From Dimargaris cristalligena (taxonomy: Eukaryota > Kickxellomycota > Dimargaritomycetes > Dimargaritales > Dimargaritaceae), in NCBI GenBank assembly GCA_027576995.1, contig JANBQC010000014.1, positions 1 through 64,000 of the forward strand: a stretch of DNA of 64,000 bases, in the 5' to 3' direction. The translations under genes were made by a program, and so were the position numbers. Positions 44,736 through 56,499 of the stretch are shown here, piece after piece. The notes below the pieces were generated by a model that ran no database searches, was not told the origin of the DNA, and saw only the letters and a list, made by a program, of their open reading frames with translations. The stretch's first letter is position 1. Each line of letters begins with the position of its first letter.

Positions 44736-45318
44736 GGCCGGAGAGGAATATGGACAGACTCGGATGCCACTGTAAAGGGAAAAGAGAACAATGGGAGAGT
44801 TTAATGGATAGAGCGATTAACTAGACCCCCTGCTAAAAAGTGGACCAGAGGCGGAAATGGGCGATTAGGCTAGGTCGGTCCGCAGCAATAAGTTCCGCAG
44901 CTTAAAACCCTTCCTTGTTAGAAAAAGTGGCCAAGGGTTAATAGAGCGGATAGGGGATAAATACAACCAGGGGTAAAAGGAGCCACTGACGGCTCGAAAG
45001 AAGTAGTATACAGCAAAAAGCACCGGTGAATTGAAGTAAAAGTTAAAGCAAAGGGATTTAGTCCCCCGAAATAAACCAATTGCGGTGGTTTCGTTCAGGG
45101 ATCCCCAAACTTGGTGCCTTTTGACCATACCATATATTAACTACCTTCGACGCTGGTCTGTTTTCACAGTTATTGTTTCCCATTGCTACCGCCTGACCAG
45201 CCTCGACCCCATGAATGGCAACAGCCTTACTTATACGTCGCCCATTTAACCATAACTGAGACATTGGGTTGATTGGTTTGTCAACTCGCCCACGCCTCCA
45301 TTCCCATTCCCGTCACCG
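44736..45318. promoter_or_regulatory. Divergent promoter, POT1 / ASH2
   Basis: 583 bases between divergent starts of two chromatin/telomere genes. An ATG-led minus-strand frame at 45058-45264 has no family features and is probably chance. No factor site is called. Confidence 0.45.
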
Positions 45319-46833
45319 ATGGACATTTCCTCCCTTCTCAATACCGCCGAGACAAGGTCCAAGTCCGCGACCCCCAATCTAGCGGCCACGCGTTCCCCCG
45401 CCATCGGAACCCCCGCTCCCCTGGGTGACTTTGAGGGCAGTCTCGATGGGCCCCCACGTGTTACAGAGTCGCTCGGGCTTGGTTCAACCTCAACTACCCC
45501 AGGGTCGCTGTCTCCACATGGGCGTCACTCCCTGACTCCCTTAAGTCACACTAAGTTGGACCTCCGGCCTGAAGCCGCATCCACTGATTCCACCCCAGTA
45601 CCGAAGGGAAAAGACCACCGGGTACCCACTGACGCCGGACTGCCTCCTCTGCGTAAAACCGAGTCCAGTGCGTCCGGCCGCGCACCAGCCCGCCGGGAAG
45701 TCTTTGTGCGCTTTAAGCGGAGCCGTAATGACCCCCGGCCAAGCATCAGTAAGTGCGCTTATCCAAACTTGACTTGCTATTATTTCTTGGTGAGAACAGG
45801 TAGATCAGTCACCATCCCCCATTTTAAGGCCACTGTGGTCCTAGACCCGGGTGAATTTGTGGTATTAACAAGTTGCTACCTTGTTTCTGTCTGACCCTAA
45901 CTCACCAAATCCACCTCATAGATATGTGGCCCGATGTCGAGAACCCCCCGGGCCCGTGTATCATGACTACTGAACTCACCCACCGTGCCCCCCAAATCCA
46001 AATCGGCGACGATAATCTGACAGTGACTAATGACAAGGTAAGTCCTACCCATTTTCCCCTAGTACTATGCTATTGACCATATTTTCCCCGGATCTAGCCA
46101 TTAGTATATACCTCGTCCTGTCCATGATTTGTAAATTTCGCTAATTATATGCCAAGGCAATGTCTACTCAATTATCTAGGGCTATCGAATGGCTAAAGCC
46201 AGCCATGGTGTTGTGGAAGGCGCATGGTATTACGAGGGCACGCTCGTCAATTCACAGGGGGCGGTTCGGATGGGCTGGTCCCAAATCTCAGGGGATCTCC
46301 AGGGGCCGTGTGGTTTAGACCACTACAGCTACAGTTTTCGCAGCGACCCCCCTACGCGGTTTCACCGGTCCATCGGCCATAGCTACGGATCTAAGTTCCA
46401 GGTTGGAGACACCCTAGGCGTTCTTATCTATCTCCCTCCCCCCACCGACGAGCAGTTCGAGGACCTCCTCAACCGCCGCTTCATCCTCGGTCGCGACCGG
46501 CGCTACGTGTCATTTAATTACACCTCCACCCGAGACCCGCATGACCCCATGGATTCCGATCCGGCCTCGCCGGAGGAGGTCCTACCCGAAGTGCCCGATA
46601 GTGCCATTGCCTATTACCTTAATGGCCGGCCCTTGGGGACCGCCTTCACCAACCTGTACCTGGGCAAATACTATCCGACAGTGTCCTGCTATATGGGGGC
46701 CCAGATTCGCCTGAATTTTGGCCCGGACTTTAAGTACCCGCCCCCGGCCCACTGGCGGGGCGTCCCCGTCGAATCCCTCCAAATGTGTCCACCGGAAAAT
46801 TACCTCCAAGAGAGTCAGCCTGCAGAGCATTAG
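45319..46833 (+). CDS. ASH2: COMPASS subunit Ash2/Bre2, SPRY domain, 4 exons
   Basis: Core subunit of the Set1/COMPASS H3K4 methyltransferase, predicted 416 residues. Exons 45319-45748, 45800-45850, 45922-46037 and 46180-46833; the second exon and the first intron are both only 51 bases. Residues 1 to about 140 are Ser/Pro/Thr-rich and look disordered. The conserved part starts near DMWPDVENPPGP, then THRAPQIQIGDDNLTVTNDK|GYRMAKASHGV, which matches ASH2L closely across the splice. The SPRY domain follows (GAWYYEGTLV, VRMGWSQISGDLQGPCGLD, YSFRSDPPTRFH, GDTLGVLIYLP, YYLNGRPLG) and ends LNFGPDFKYPPP. The winged-helix and zinc module of human ASH2L is absent, so it is Bre2-like in architecture. 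An acidic insert (PMDSDPASPEEVLPEVPD) sits within SPRY. Confidence 0.93.
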
Positions 46834-47487
46834 TAGTTATTTGCCTACTATATCCAAACTGTACAATAAACAAGATGACTACCAATTACGTGACAGGCTC
46901 TTGTATTACTTATCCGACAATGTGGAACGGTATGGACCACCCTAATTATTTAATTCGATCCAATGTAAAAACAGTTTAGTCCAATAAGCAATGGGGTCGC
47001 CCATCGTTGTATTAATATTGCAGGTTATTGGGGCCTGCTGTAGCCTAAGAAATGATCAACCATTCTATTGATACATGTTGGCTTCAAGGCCTACAAATGG
47101 CTTACGTAGTCTTCCCCTTTGATCCAGTTGGTTTCAAAAAACTCACTGGACAGAGTTTCAGGAATATTCCAATTAGTGGATATATTGCCCAATCTGGGCC
47201 CTTCATTAAGAAGACCAACCTCACCCACACATACCCGAATATCTCTGCTTATTCCCAAACCAGCTTCCAATACTTGGCCCAGCTGAATGCGAAGTTGGCT
47301 TTTAGTTATTTTTTTTGACATTGCCTTACCTTTTGCGCTACTACTCTTCTTTTTAATATTTCAGGGTAGGCCGCACTCCCCCTTTAGGTCTTTGTCTACC
47401 CCACCCAACCCGCTTCGGTGATAGTCTCTCCAGCCCGTCTTTGAATTCAAGCCCCGCTTCACACACACACACTCTCTCTCTCTCATC
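46834..47487. other. Intergenic, no firm gene
   Basis: ASH2 3' flank and MCD4 promoter. ATG-led frames on both strands at about 47052-47321 overlap each other and show no family signal. An acceptor-like ttttaatatttcag ends near 47364, so a 5'-UTR intron for MCD4 is possible. Confidence 0.45.
47461..47483. repeat. AC/TC microsatellite before MCD4 start
   Basis: Six AC units run directly into TC units, ending 4 bases before the MCD4 ATG at 47488. Length variation here would alter the 5' leader. Confidence 0.9.
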
Positions 47488-50400
47488 ATGGTCCTCTCCC
47501 ATCGGGGCACCTTGATGCTCCTAGGGGTCATATTCCATGTGGTCTATATTTGGAGCATCTTTGATATCTACTTCCGGTCACCCTTGGTGCATGGCATGAC
47601 CCCGCATCGGGCCGACCTGCCCAGTCCCGCCCGCCGCCTGGTCTTGTTCGTGGGGGATGGCCTGCGGGCCGACAAACTCTACGAGCCCTACCGGAATGAG
47701 TCGCTGGCTTTGGGCGACGAGTCCGCCGCCCCGGAAACGGAGTACTTGGCGCCTTTCCTCCATAATATCATTCGCACCCAGGGGAGCTGGGGGGTTTCAC
47801 ATACCCGGGTACCAACCGAATCCCGTCCGGGCCATGTCGCCCTGATTGCCGGTTTCTACGAGGACGTTAGTGCGGTCACCAAAGGTATGCCCACTTCAGA
47901 CCACTCTGGAGCATACGCTATTTAGAAAAATTATATTTTATTAAGGTGGTTTCGTTTATGCCCAAATCTAACCCAACGGGTTGTTTGTCCTCTATTCACA
48001 ACCACTCTAATCCCGGGAATAGGCTGGAAAATGAACCCCGTCAATTTCGACTCAACGTTCAACCAGAGCCGTCACACCTGGTCGTTTGGGTCCCCCGACA
48101 TTCTCCCCATGTTCTCCCACGGGGCCACCAACCCCGAACATGTGGAAACCTTCATGTACACCCACGAAAGCGAGGACTTTTCCGCCGATGGTTCCCAGCT
48201 TGATACCTGGGTCTTTGAGCGCGTCCAGGGTCTGTTCGACCGGGCCGAAAGTAATCAGACGCTGCGGGAACAGCTCCACCAACCCCAAATCGTGTTTTTC
48301 CTGCATCTGCTGGGCCTGGATACCAATGGACATGCCCACCGGCCCCACTCCAACGAGTACCTCAACAATATCCGCAGCGTGGACCAGGGCATCGAGGCTA
48401 TTGTCAACCGCGTTCAGGACTTTTACGCGGACGATCGCACCGCTTTCGTGTTTACGGCCGACCACGGTATGAACAACCGGGGGTCCCACGGGGATGGCCA
48501 CCCCGATAATACCCGCACCCCCATCATCGCCTGGGGCGCGGGGGTTCGTGGACCGGAGCGCCAGCCCGCCCCCGCCGCAGGCCACGATGCCTTTTCCGTA
48601 CCCTGGGGGTTCAGCGACTTGGTCCGTCGGGATATCGAACAGGCTGATATTGCCCCCCTAATGACCTCACTGATTGGCGTTCCCTTCCCCCTAAACTCCG
48701 TTGGAGTGCTACCCCTGGGCTACTTGGAGAACGAGCCGGAGTACAAGGCCCGGAGTGCCCTGGCCAATGCCCACCAGATTCTGGCCCAGTACGAAGTGAA
48801 GTGCGAATCCAAACGGGCCCACCAGCTCTTTTTTAAGCCCTACCCCCAGTTGAACCAACCGGATCAACGACCCGACCAATTGATCCAACGAATTGAACTA
48901 TTGATTGAACATGCCCAGTACACCGAAGCGGAAACCCTGTGTCTGCGGCTTATTGACCTGTCCCTGGACGGGCTTCGGTACTATCAGACGTACGATTGGG
49001 TCTTCCTCCAGTCGGTCGTGACCGCCGGGTACCTGGGCTGGATTCTGTACAGCACCCTCTTTATCCTCCAACACTACGTTTTGGGCTCCGCCACTGCGTC
49101 CCCACACTCCCGCATCCCGCCACTGGACACATCGGCCCTAGTCTTCACCCACCTGCTCAATACCTTTGCCCTCCTCATTCTAGGCGGCCTCTACACCCTG
49201 CTCTATGTCCAGAAAAGCCCGCTAATGTACTACGCCTACGTGGCCTTTCCCGTATACTTTTGGTGCGAGGTCATCAAAACCCACCGCGTGTTCGGTTCGG
49301 CTCTGCACAGTGCTCTGACCTTCAGCCCCCCGAGTGTGGGCGCTGGTAAGGGCTTAGGCAGTGGTGGGGGTAATCCCTGGTGGTGGGTCGGTGGTATTTT
49401 ACTCTACATCCTCGTCCTGGAGCTCCTCGTGGTCAGCTATTTCCACCGGCCCGTGCTCAGTGGATTGTTCGTTCTCCTCGCCCTCTGGCCCCATGTGGTC
49501 GACTCCGCCTTATTAACCACTCGTTTCCAGACCCGCGTGCCTTACCTGTGGACCCTGTTTTGCCTGCTGATGTCCGTCTTTACGCTACTCCCCGTCGAGA
49601 AGGGAGAAGACCAGTGGCAGATTCTAGCCGGGGGCGCCCTAATCTGTGCCAGTGGGATAGTAGCCCTGGGTTATCGGCATACGATCATGAACAAGACGAA
49701 GTCTTCCGGCGGAACCGGGTCGCGGTCCCGATCCCACTCGACCACCCTGGCCACGGCCGTACTGGCCGGCCAGACGGCTCTGGTGGGTCTCACCTGCGTC
49801 CTGGTTCTCAGCACCATTCGGAGCCTGACCGCCAAGGCCGGTCTACCCGAAGTGAACCAACTATTGGCCTGGGCCGTCCTGGCCTCTCCCATTATTCCGC
49901 TGGGCATTGCTCTCGGCACCATCCAGACCCACCTCCATCGACTGGTCACCATCTATCTAGCGCTGGCCCCGCCCTTCATTCTCCTCAGCATCTCCTACGA
50001 AGTGCTCTTCTACTTCTGTCTGGGGGTAACCCTCCTCCTGGCCGTCTATTTAGAACAGTATCGCGAATTGGCCGAACCCCGCCAGGCCACCCTCACTTAC
50101 AAGGGCAACCACTACACCCGCCTGGGCCTTGGGGACCTCTTTACGGCTGGTCAGTTCCTCTTCCTGGTCAACGTCGGCTTCTTTGGCACTGGTAACGTGG
50201 CCAGTATCAGCAGTTTTTCCCTCGAGGCCGTCTACCGGCTCACCACTATTTTTGACCCCTTCCTGATGGGGGCCCTGCTGATCTTCAAGATCCTTATCCC
50301 GTTCTTCCTCCTCTCCACTGTCCTGGGCGTTATTAACCGGATCAAACGCCTACCGCCTATGGCCATGTTTTTACTGGTTCTAGCGACCACCGACATCATG

Positions 50401-50589
50401 ACCCTCAACTTCTTTTACCTGGTCAAGGATACTGGGAGTTGGCTGGAAATCGGTACAACCATCAGCCATTTCTGTATCGCGTCCCTGTTTGTTCTTTTCG
50501 TCATGGCCCTTTATTTAGTGTCCCAGCTTTTCACCAACGGCATCCGTATTCCGCCTTTACAACTGGCTGTGACAAAGAAAAACCGCTAA
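47488..50589 (+). CDS. MCD4: GPI ethanolamine phosphate transferase 1 (Mcd4/PIG-N), 2 exons
   Basis: ER membrane enzyme that adds ethanolamine phosphate to the first mannose of GPI anchors; predicted 987 residues (yeast Mcd4 is 919). Exons 47488-47884 and 48023-50589; the 138-base intron splits [14 protein letters not shown] in phase 1. An N-terminal signal anchor ([21 protein letters not shown]) precedes the lumenal alkaline-phosphatase-like domain: [37 protein letters not shown] and the metal-site [20 protein letters not shown]. Family blocks such as YENPEYKA-like [17 protein letters not shown] follow. From about residue 480 onward there are at least a dozen hydrophobic segments, consistent with the multi-pass PIG-N C-terminal domain. 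The C-terminal KKNR is a possible dilysine-type ER signal. Confidence 0.96.
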
Positions 50590-51970
50590 TATTAAGCCAA
50601 CGATTACTTATTTGATTTTTTAAAACTTTCGTGAACCTTGGTTTCTAGACTTACTTATGTTTCCTCGGCAACTGATGTCTAATAGTATTAATTTAGTCCA
50701 GGAATGATGACATCCTGCTTGGTGCGAACACCAGTCCAATTGATGCAAAATAAACCATTATCGATTGTTTAGGTATGCCGATATACGACACCCAATGTTT
50801 GCTTAAAAACGGTCACAAATTACTGAATGCACGAACATTTCAGTGAAACTAGAGTCACCTATTCGGAGATTGTATTAAAAGAGGCTGTCGCAATTTTACT
50901 TTGGGGGGGGGGAATTAAGTCGGAAATAACCGAGCGAAGTGGAAGAGACCTCTACTTTAAACCGAATAGAAGTGCCGTTATACATTTCTAAGCACGTTTA
51001 TTAGTAATAATGTCAAGGTCTAGACTAGATTAAGATAAAAAGGCCCCCAACCGTTGGAGTTTGGTATTAGAACGTTAGGTTCAAGAGGAAGAGGTGCACC
51101 AAGTGTGGGGTTGGATCATGGTGATTAATTTAGCTAAGCTGTATGGACTAGGTGAAATAGGGAGGGTAGGAGGATATGTAATATAAAATAGGTTGATGGG
51201 CGTAGAGTAGGAGGGGAGGGGGTATCAGCGAGGCATGGGATGGCCTCGTATTAAAAATGTACTACCGAATCGAAATGGGGATAGAAGATATATATGTACT
51301 GATAGACATGGGATGGAGAAGGAAGGGGAGAAATGCATGGCCAAAATTCAAAATAATAATAATAGAAAAAGGCAGACAAGGAGGGCGCGAGATGAATTAG
51401 GATGGGATGAAGGTTTCGTAGGGAATAGACCGCAAAATGATATAGCAAAGTGATTTCAGGGAAATGAAACCGGAAAATCAAACTACTAATTGGTGAAGTG
51501 GACACAGGTGCAGCTATGAGTGTGCTGCTGGTTAGTGGAAGATTGTAGGCCGGGACACTGGAGCTATCCGGCGGAAAGGAATCCCGAAAGATCATGATGA
51601 TCAACCAAACACAGTCGGCCATATGCTTAGGTCCGAGTCCGAATGCCCGGATATAGAACAGGCAATGTAGACCTAAACATAGGCACAATTAGCAAGCACA
51701 TTAAATTAAGGGAGCGGTAACCAGCCCGACGGGGGATGGAAGACAGTGAATGGAATACCATGGTAACAAGGTGCAACCTGCCTTCAAACCCATCGATGTC
51801 TCCGTGCGATGTAAGGTAAGCTAGAGAGAGTCTAACGGAAGTCGCCTCCCCCTTCCCCAATAGAAACGAGGATTAGAAATAGAGTAGTGAGGGAGAGAGA
51901 GAGTGTGTGTGTGTGTGTGTGTGTGAGGGAGGGGAAGCGACCATCCAGCTGCTAAGCAGGGTCAAGAAAT
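50590..51970. other. Convergent 3' gap, no gene seen
   Basis: 1.4 kb between converging MCD4 and CHS4. Contains a G9 run near 50905, purine-rich DNA at 51150-51400 and a (GT)11 tract at 51903-51924. No coding or RNA feature could be supported. Confidence 0.5.
51903..51924. repeat. GT dinucleotide microsatellite
   Basis: Eleven uninterrupted GT units, flanked on the left by a GA-rich run, 45 bases beyond the CHS4 stop codon. Confidence 0.95.
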
Positions 51971-54487
51971 TTAAAAGATGGTGCAGTTTTCATCCTTATT
52001 GCCGCTGCGACTGGGCTTGGTCCGCTGACTGGTGGTATTGCCTAACCGTTTAAGTTCGGTCAACCGGTTCATGGCCCGCTTGTGGCCCTGGGCGGCGGAC
52101 CGCATGTACCAACGGCGGGCCTCCTCCATATCCTGTTTAACCCCGATGCCCGTTTCGGTGTAGTAACCGATGGCGTATTCCGCCTTGGCCAGGCCCTTGT
52201 CGGCCGCCTTGCGGGCCCACAGGTAGGCTTCGGTGTCGCTTTGCTGGAGGATCCCGTCGGACCCGGTCAGGTACCAACCGGAAAGGGCCAGCTCGGCCTC
52301 GGGATCCCCCTGTTCGGCGGCCCGGGTGTACCAGGCGATGGACCGCCGGGCGTCCTGGGGACAGGCTAGTGTCCCGTATTCGTAGCAAAAGCCCAGTTTA
52401 AACTGGGAGGGTTCGTAGCCCAAATGGGCGGCCTGGGTATAGAGTTCTTTGGCGTAGTGCTCATCGACCAGGATGGAGGGTACGCCGCCCTTTTCGTAGC
52501 AGAGCGCCAGTTCGTGCAGGGCGTGGGGGTTTTCGACGTCGGCCTGGTCGGCCGCGCGTTTCAGCCAGGTCGTACCTTCGCGGGGATTGACGGGTTGGGA
52601 GAGCAGACCTTTGAGCAAAACAACGCCTAATTTGTACATGGCGCCGGTGTCGCCTAGCGACGCGGCCTTGCGATAGTATTGTACAGCGCGGTGGGGGTCC
52701 TTTTTGGTACCGGCGCCCATTTCGTAGCACACGGCGGTGCGGTAGGTACCCTGGGGGTGGCTCTGCTTGGAGGACTGCTGGTACAGACTGAACGCCTTGT
52801 CGTGGTCGGGGGCGAGCCCCAGGTGGCCCTTGTTGTAGCAGTCGGCCAGGACGAATTGAGCTTCGGCATAGGCCCCCCGGCTGAAACCACCCTGGGTGGC
52901 CAGGCGCTTGACGACCTTAATGGCCTCGTTATAGAGGCCGTTCTTGACCTTGTCCCCTTCGTTGGGCCCCACTTCATTGAGGACCACCTGGTCGGCTACT
53001 TTGTTAATGTACTTGGCGAAGTCGAGCATGACCTCGGGGTCGGAACTCTGGGTAGCCTTGATACGGAAGGCGTCGATGGAGGCCATGGTGGGCGGCGGCG
53101 GAGTCACCGGCCGGCGCGGGCCACCGATGACGCTCGTTGCCGAAGAGCCCGGGAAGTTAGTGTCGCTATACATAGAAGAGGGCTGGGTCTGGGAGGCCGA
53201 GCGGGACATGCCCTGGTGAGGTATATGCGAAAAAGAGTGAGGGGTCTGGTTGTAGAAAGGCCGGGGTGGAGGGGGGTCGTGCGAACCGTTGGGGCCAGGG
53301 GGACCCTGGTAAGGTACGCCGAAGTCGTCCCGTGGGGCGTCGGGCCGATAGGGGCCGTTGGGGTGTGGTTGGAATGAGGTGGACGATGCCTGAGGCGGTA
53401 GTGGAAGTGGGTGCGGGTGCTGGGGTGGCCGGCCAACGGAAGAGGGAAGGGAAGGCGGAGGGCCGGAGGCGGCGGAGTATTGGGAGAGAGGGCGGTTATT
53501 AGAGGGAGGGCGAGAGTCGTCGCCTGGTTGGGGTTTTGGGGCCTCGGTGTTATGGGACACGGGTTCAGGGTCTTGGTTGGATTCGTAGTATGAGTCTAGG
53601 TAGTCACTGTACTCCGCGATGGAGGAGGTCCTTGAGCCGGCGGCAGAGACTTGGAGGATGTTTGGACTATTACCCAAGTAGGTATTGTTACCGCTGGGGT
53701 CATTATTATTATTATTGTTGGAAGTGGCGAATCCCTCTCGGCTAGGGGGCACGGAAGGAAGTCCACGGGGGTAGGCCTGGGCGTGATTCAGGGCCTCGGG
53801 CTGGGAGTAGACCCGGGTAAGCGGAGTAGGCTGTGTACCGGCCAAGCCATAGGGTTGCGGCGGGGGACCCTTGTTGAAGTCGGCTGACATGGGTCCATGG
53901 TACCCGGCCACGGGACTGAACGGGCCCGAGTCATTGGGACTGCGTCTCTGCTGCAGTTGGGGCTGAGCGGAGTGGATGTTGCTGTTGCTGATGGGGGCGA
54001 ACGGCCCGGCCTGAATCGGCGGAGGGATCACCGGATTTCCGGCGCGGGAACGGTGGTTATAGCCGTTCCGGCTGGGGGGCACGGGGGGGCCCCCGCCGGG
54101 TCCGGGTGCGAGATGCACCGGATAGCCGGGTGGACGTGGCAACGGTCGATAATTACCGCCAGCGGTCGGTCCGGCGGTTTGGGAGAGACGCATGTCGTAG
54201 GACCGCGTGACGGAGTCGGACGAGTTGGGGTCGGACCCTGAACCCGAAGTCGCTCGCGCGAGGGAAGGTGCCAGGGGCAGTGGTCGACCGGGGGTGTGGT
54301 GGTGCTGGAAAGAACCGTGCGACGACTTGTGGTGTAGGGCACCTCCAGCGGGGTGGTGGTGGTCAGCCCCCGGGGGGAATCGCCGGGTGGCTTCGTTGAT
54401 ATGGTAGCGGTGGGGCTCACCATCTCGGCCCAGCTCGCCCGCTTCTTGGTATAGTTCAGGAATATACTGTTGTCGGTCGTGAGCCAT
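51971..54487 (-). CDS. CHS4: Chitin synthase activator Chs4/Skt5, Sel1 repeats
   Basis: Regulatory protein that targets and activates chitin synthase at the cell surface; predicted 838 residues in one exon. The ATG at 54487 (MAHDRQQYIPELYQEAGE) is used; the frame continues upstream only from a TTG. The first 480 residues are Pro/Ser/Asn/Gly-rich and disordered, including an Asn run. The conserved block begins near FAKYINKVADQV and is followed by about seven Sel1/TPR-like repeats (e.g. AQFVLADCYNKGHLGL, AVCYEMGAGTKKDPHRAVQYY, FKLGFCYEYGTLACPQDARR, YAIGYYTETGIGVKQDMEEA). The protein ends in CTIF, a CaaX prenylation box at 835-838, preceded by a basic Ser/Lys segment. Yeast Chs4 is likewise farnesylated at a C-terminal CaaX box, so membrane anchoring is likely. 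Confidence 0.93.
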   Translation of the reverse strand: MAHDRQQYIPELYQEAGELGRDGEPHRYHINEATRRFPPGADHHHPAGGALHHKSSHGSFQHHHTPGRPLPLAPSLARATSGSGSDPNSSDSVTRSYDMRLSQTAGPTAGGNYRPLPRPPGYPVHLAPGPGGGPPVPPSRNGYNHRSRAGNPVIPPPIQAGPFAPISNSNIHSAQPQLQQRRSPNDSGPFSPVAGYHGPMSADFNKGPPPQPYGLAGTQPTPLTRVYSQPEALNHAQAYPRGLPSVPPSREGFATSNNNNNNDPSGNNTYLGNSPNILQVSAAGSRTSSIAEYSDYLDSYYESNQDPEPVSHNTEAPKPQPGDDSRPPSNNRPLSQYSAASGPPPSLPSSVGRPPQHPHPLPLPPQASSTSFQPHPNGPYRPDAPRDDFGVPYQGPPGPNGSHDPPPPRPFYNQTPHSFSHIPHQGMSRSASQTQPSSMYSDTNFPGSSATSVIGGPRRPVTPPPPTMASIDAFRIKATQSSDPEVMLDFAKYINKVADQVVLNEVGPNEGDKVKNGLYNEAIKVVKRLATQGGFSRGAYAEAQFVLADCYNKGHLGLAPDHDKAFSLYQQSSKQSHPQGTYRTAVCYEMGAGTKKDPHRAVQYYRKAASLGDTGAMYKLGVVLLKGLLSQPVNPREGTTWLKRAADQADVENPHALHELALCYEKGGVPSILVDEHYAKELYTQAAHLGYEPSQFKLGFCYEYGTLACPQDARRSIAWYTRAAEQGDPEAELALSGWYLTGSDGILQQSDTEAYLWARKAADKGLAKAEYAIGYYTETGIGVKQDMEEARRWYMRSAAQGHKRAMNRLTELKRLGNTTSQRTKPSRSGNKDENCTIF

Positions 54488-56229
54488 GGTCACTGCGGGT
54501 AAATATATAACTTGGGGAGCAGGAAAAACAAAAGGCGGATGGTAATCTTTAACAAACACTGGGTAGAGGTAATCAAAGGGGGAAGGAAAATAATAATAAA
54601 TATACCGAAAACAAAGTGGGGGTGTGGTGTGAGGAACGGAGTCGAAAGAGCAATCGGGAGGACAAGGTTCACTACAGCACCTTGAGGGTCGAATAGTTTG
54701 GAGGGGCTAAAAAAGACTCAAAAGTGGGCTCGATTAGTTGGTTGGCGGCCCTGGTTGAGAGGCAGGGCTTTAACTAAAGGTGCAAACGAAGTAACGGGGT
54801 CCGTTCGAAGGGGAATCAAAGGTAGCTATTATCAAAGTCCGCAAGGTTTGGGATTCAAGTGGACGAGGTGACAGAAGAAAGAGTTGAAAGGGGGGAGGAA
54901 GAAGAGGAGGAGGGAGTGGGCTTAACAAGTGGGGGTGAATCTGCCACCAGACAAGTATAGCTTTTTCACTGAGGTGACGTTGGCCAAGGTTGCTTAGGTA
55001 GTTTCAATTGATAACAGTAAACATCTGGTTAAAATGTACAAGGTGCAGAAGACTCAGGCTCGTTTCCCTCCCGGTCGCTGGACAAGGTCTCCTTTTTAAA
55101 CCCTACCCTCTATAGAATAAACTGATATCTAAAAGGGGTTTACTATAAATAACTCTACTCGAATAACGGACATTACAATAAATGGCGCAACGACGACATT
55201 AGGGAAAGTGGTCGGTGGCTACGTGCGTGGCTGTAGGCATAAAATGACACCTGCTGTTGCTGCCTCCCTGAATAGCTCACGAAGCGTCAGACTGCAAACA
55301 AAGCCCGTCTGGTTGGTAGCTATAAAAGGCTAGGCGCTGGTCACTAACGAGCGAGACACATACATGTGTATCCAGATAACCGGTATATATAGCTATATAT
55401 AACTATACATATACATATATATATAAATTTTAAACTGCCAATTGCCACCGATTGTTCCGATGGGTAAATTTTAAGCTGGAAAACCTATTTATAACGCAAT
55501 GCTTTGGTCACCCGGGCCCCTGGTCGAGCCAGAATGATGGACACAGTTCTCTGGTCTGTTTTCATTTTCGGTTGTGTATTTGGGCAATAGTGCGGAAAAC
55601 AAGGGAGGGAGGGAAGGAGGGATGATCCTGTCCCTTTCCAGTGAGTATGACCACAATACAACGTACCGTACCACCCAAAAAGCTATAACCCATTTAAACA
55701 CCCTGAGCTATTTTTATCAGTGCCAACTTAGCCCTAACCACTCTTGTCACTGTATGACACAGACACCCTCCCTAAACACTGCAAAAACTTCCAAGTGAAC
55801 GGATGAATAGGGAATAGCCTAGCTTAAGGGCCATTGAAACGACCCAAACTTGCTGACCTTCAAACTACTTAGCCATACCATAGGGCGGGCTCGTGCTTGC
55901 ACTATCATCTCTATCGTTTTATATCCACAACCCTCCTTTACAAATGGTAACCTTAGTGTACTACCATATTTAGTATTATTTTATTGGCGGGTAATTCTAC
56001 TTCTGTGGGGTTTGCCTATGCCTAGTTCGCCTACCTTGTCATGCTTCTGGCACCCTGATAGATTCGGCAAGTCGATATTGAACCCATTTAGGTATATTAA
56101 AATAAAGGGCTGTCTTACGTATGGGCCTTGTCCCTTACCAATTCACATGGGAGTAGTTCAACAAGGCTGTATAATGAAAAATCCATTTGATGAGGCAACT
56201 ACTACTGGTTGAAAATAAACATCCCACCG
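54488..56229. other. Intergenic, no gene seen
   Basis: CHS4 promoter side (purine-rich at 54880-54920) followed by AT-rich DNA with a TATATA-rich stretch at about 55385-55425. Short frames near 55489-56212 have no family signal. CpG content here is ordinary, in contrast to the block that follows. Confidence 0.5.
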
Positions 56230-56288
56230 ATTTTCCCATACACATATCGGTTAAAACCTTATATAACCAAGCTGAACTTCACCCACAT
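56230..56288 (+). repeat. 59-base interspersed repeat, copy 2
   Basis: Same orientation as 17-75, about 46 of 59 identical without gaps. It lies about 200 bases to the left of the CpG-depleted block, consistent with a remnant of a repeated element. Confidence 0.6.
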
Positions 56289-56499
56289 GCAGCCACGGTA
56301 TTAGACCACTTCATTTAAAGCCAGTCAAGTTAACGTTTGGCTGGAACCACCCACGCCTTAGCAGATGACTGGTTTCCTTTATTATTCTGACTGGTGTGGC
56401 CGCAGGGTGCCTTAAAAATCAGGACATGTACATATTGGCATTCCCTGGCTGTTGTTCCTAGAAGCAACATTTCCATTGACGTCATTAACGACGATTAAA

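Noticed and set aside
47091..47321. 76-codon minus-strand frame with ATG upstream of MCD4
   Set aside because: The opposite strand is equally open, no domain is recognisable, and it lies in the presumed MCD4 promoter.
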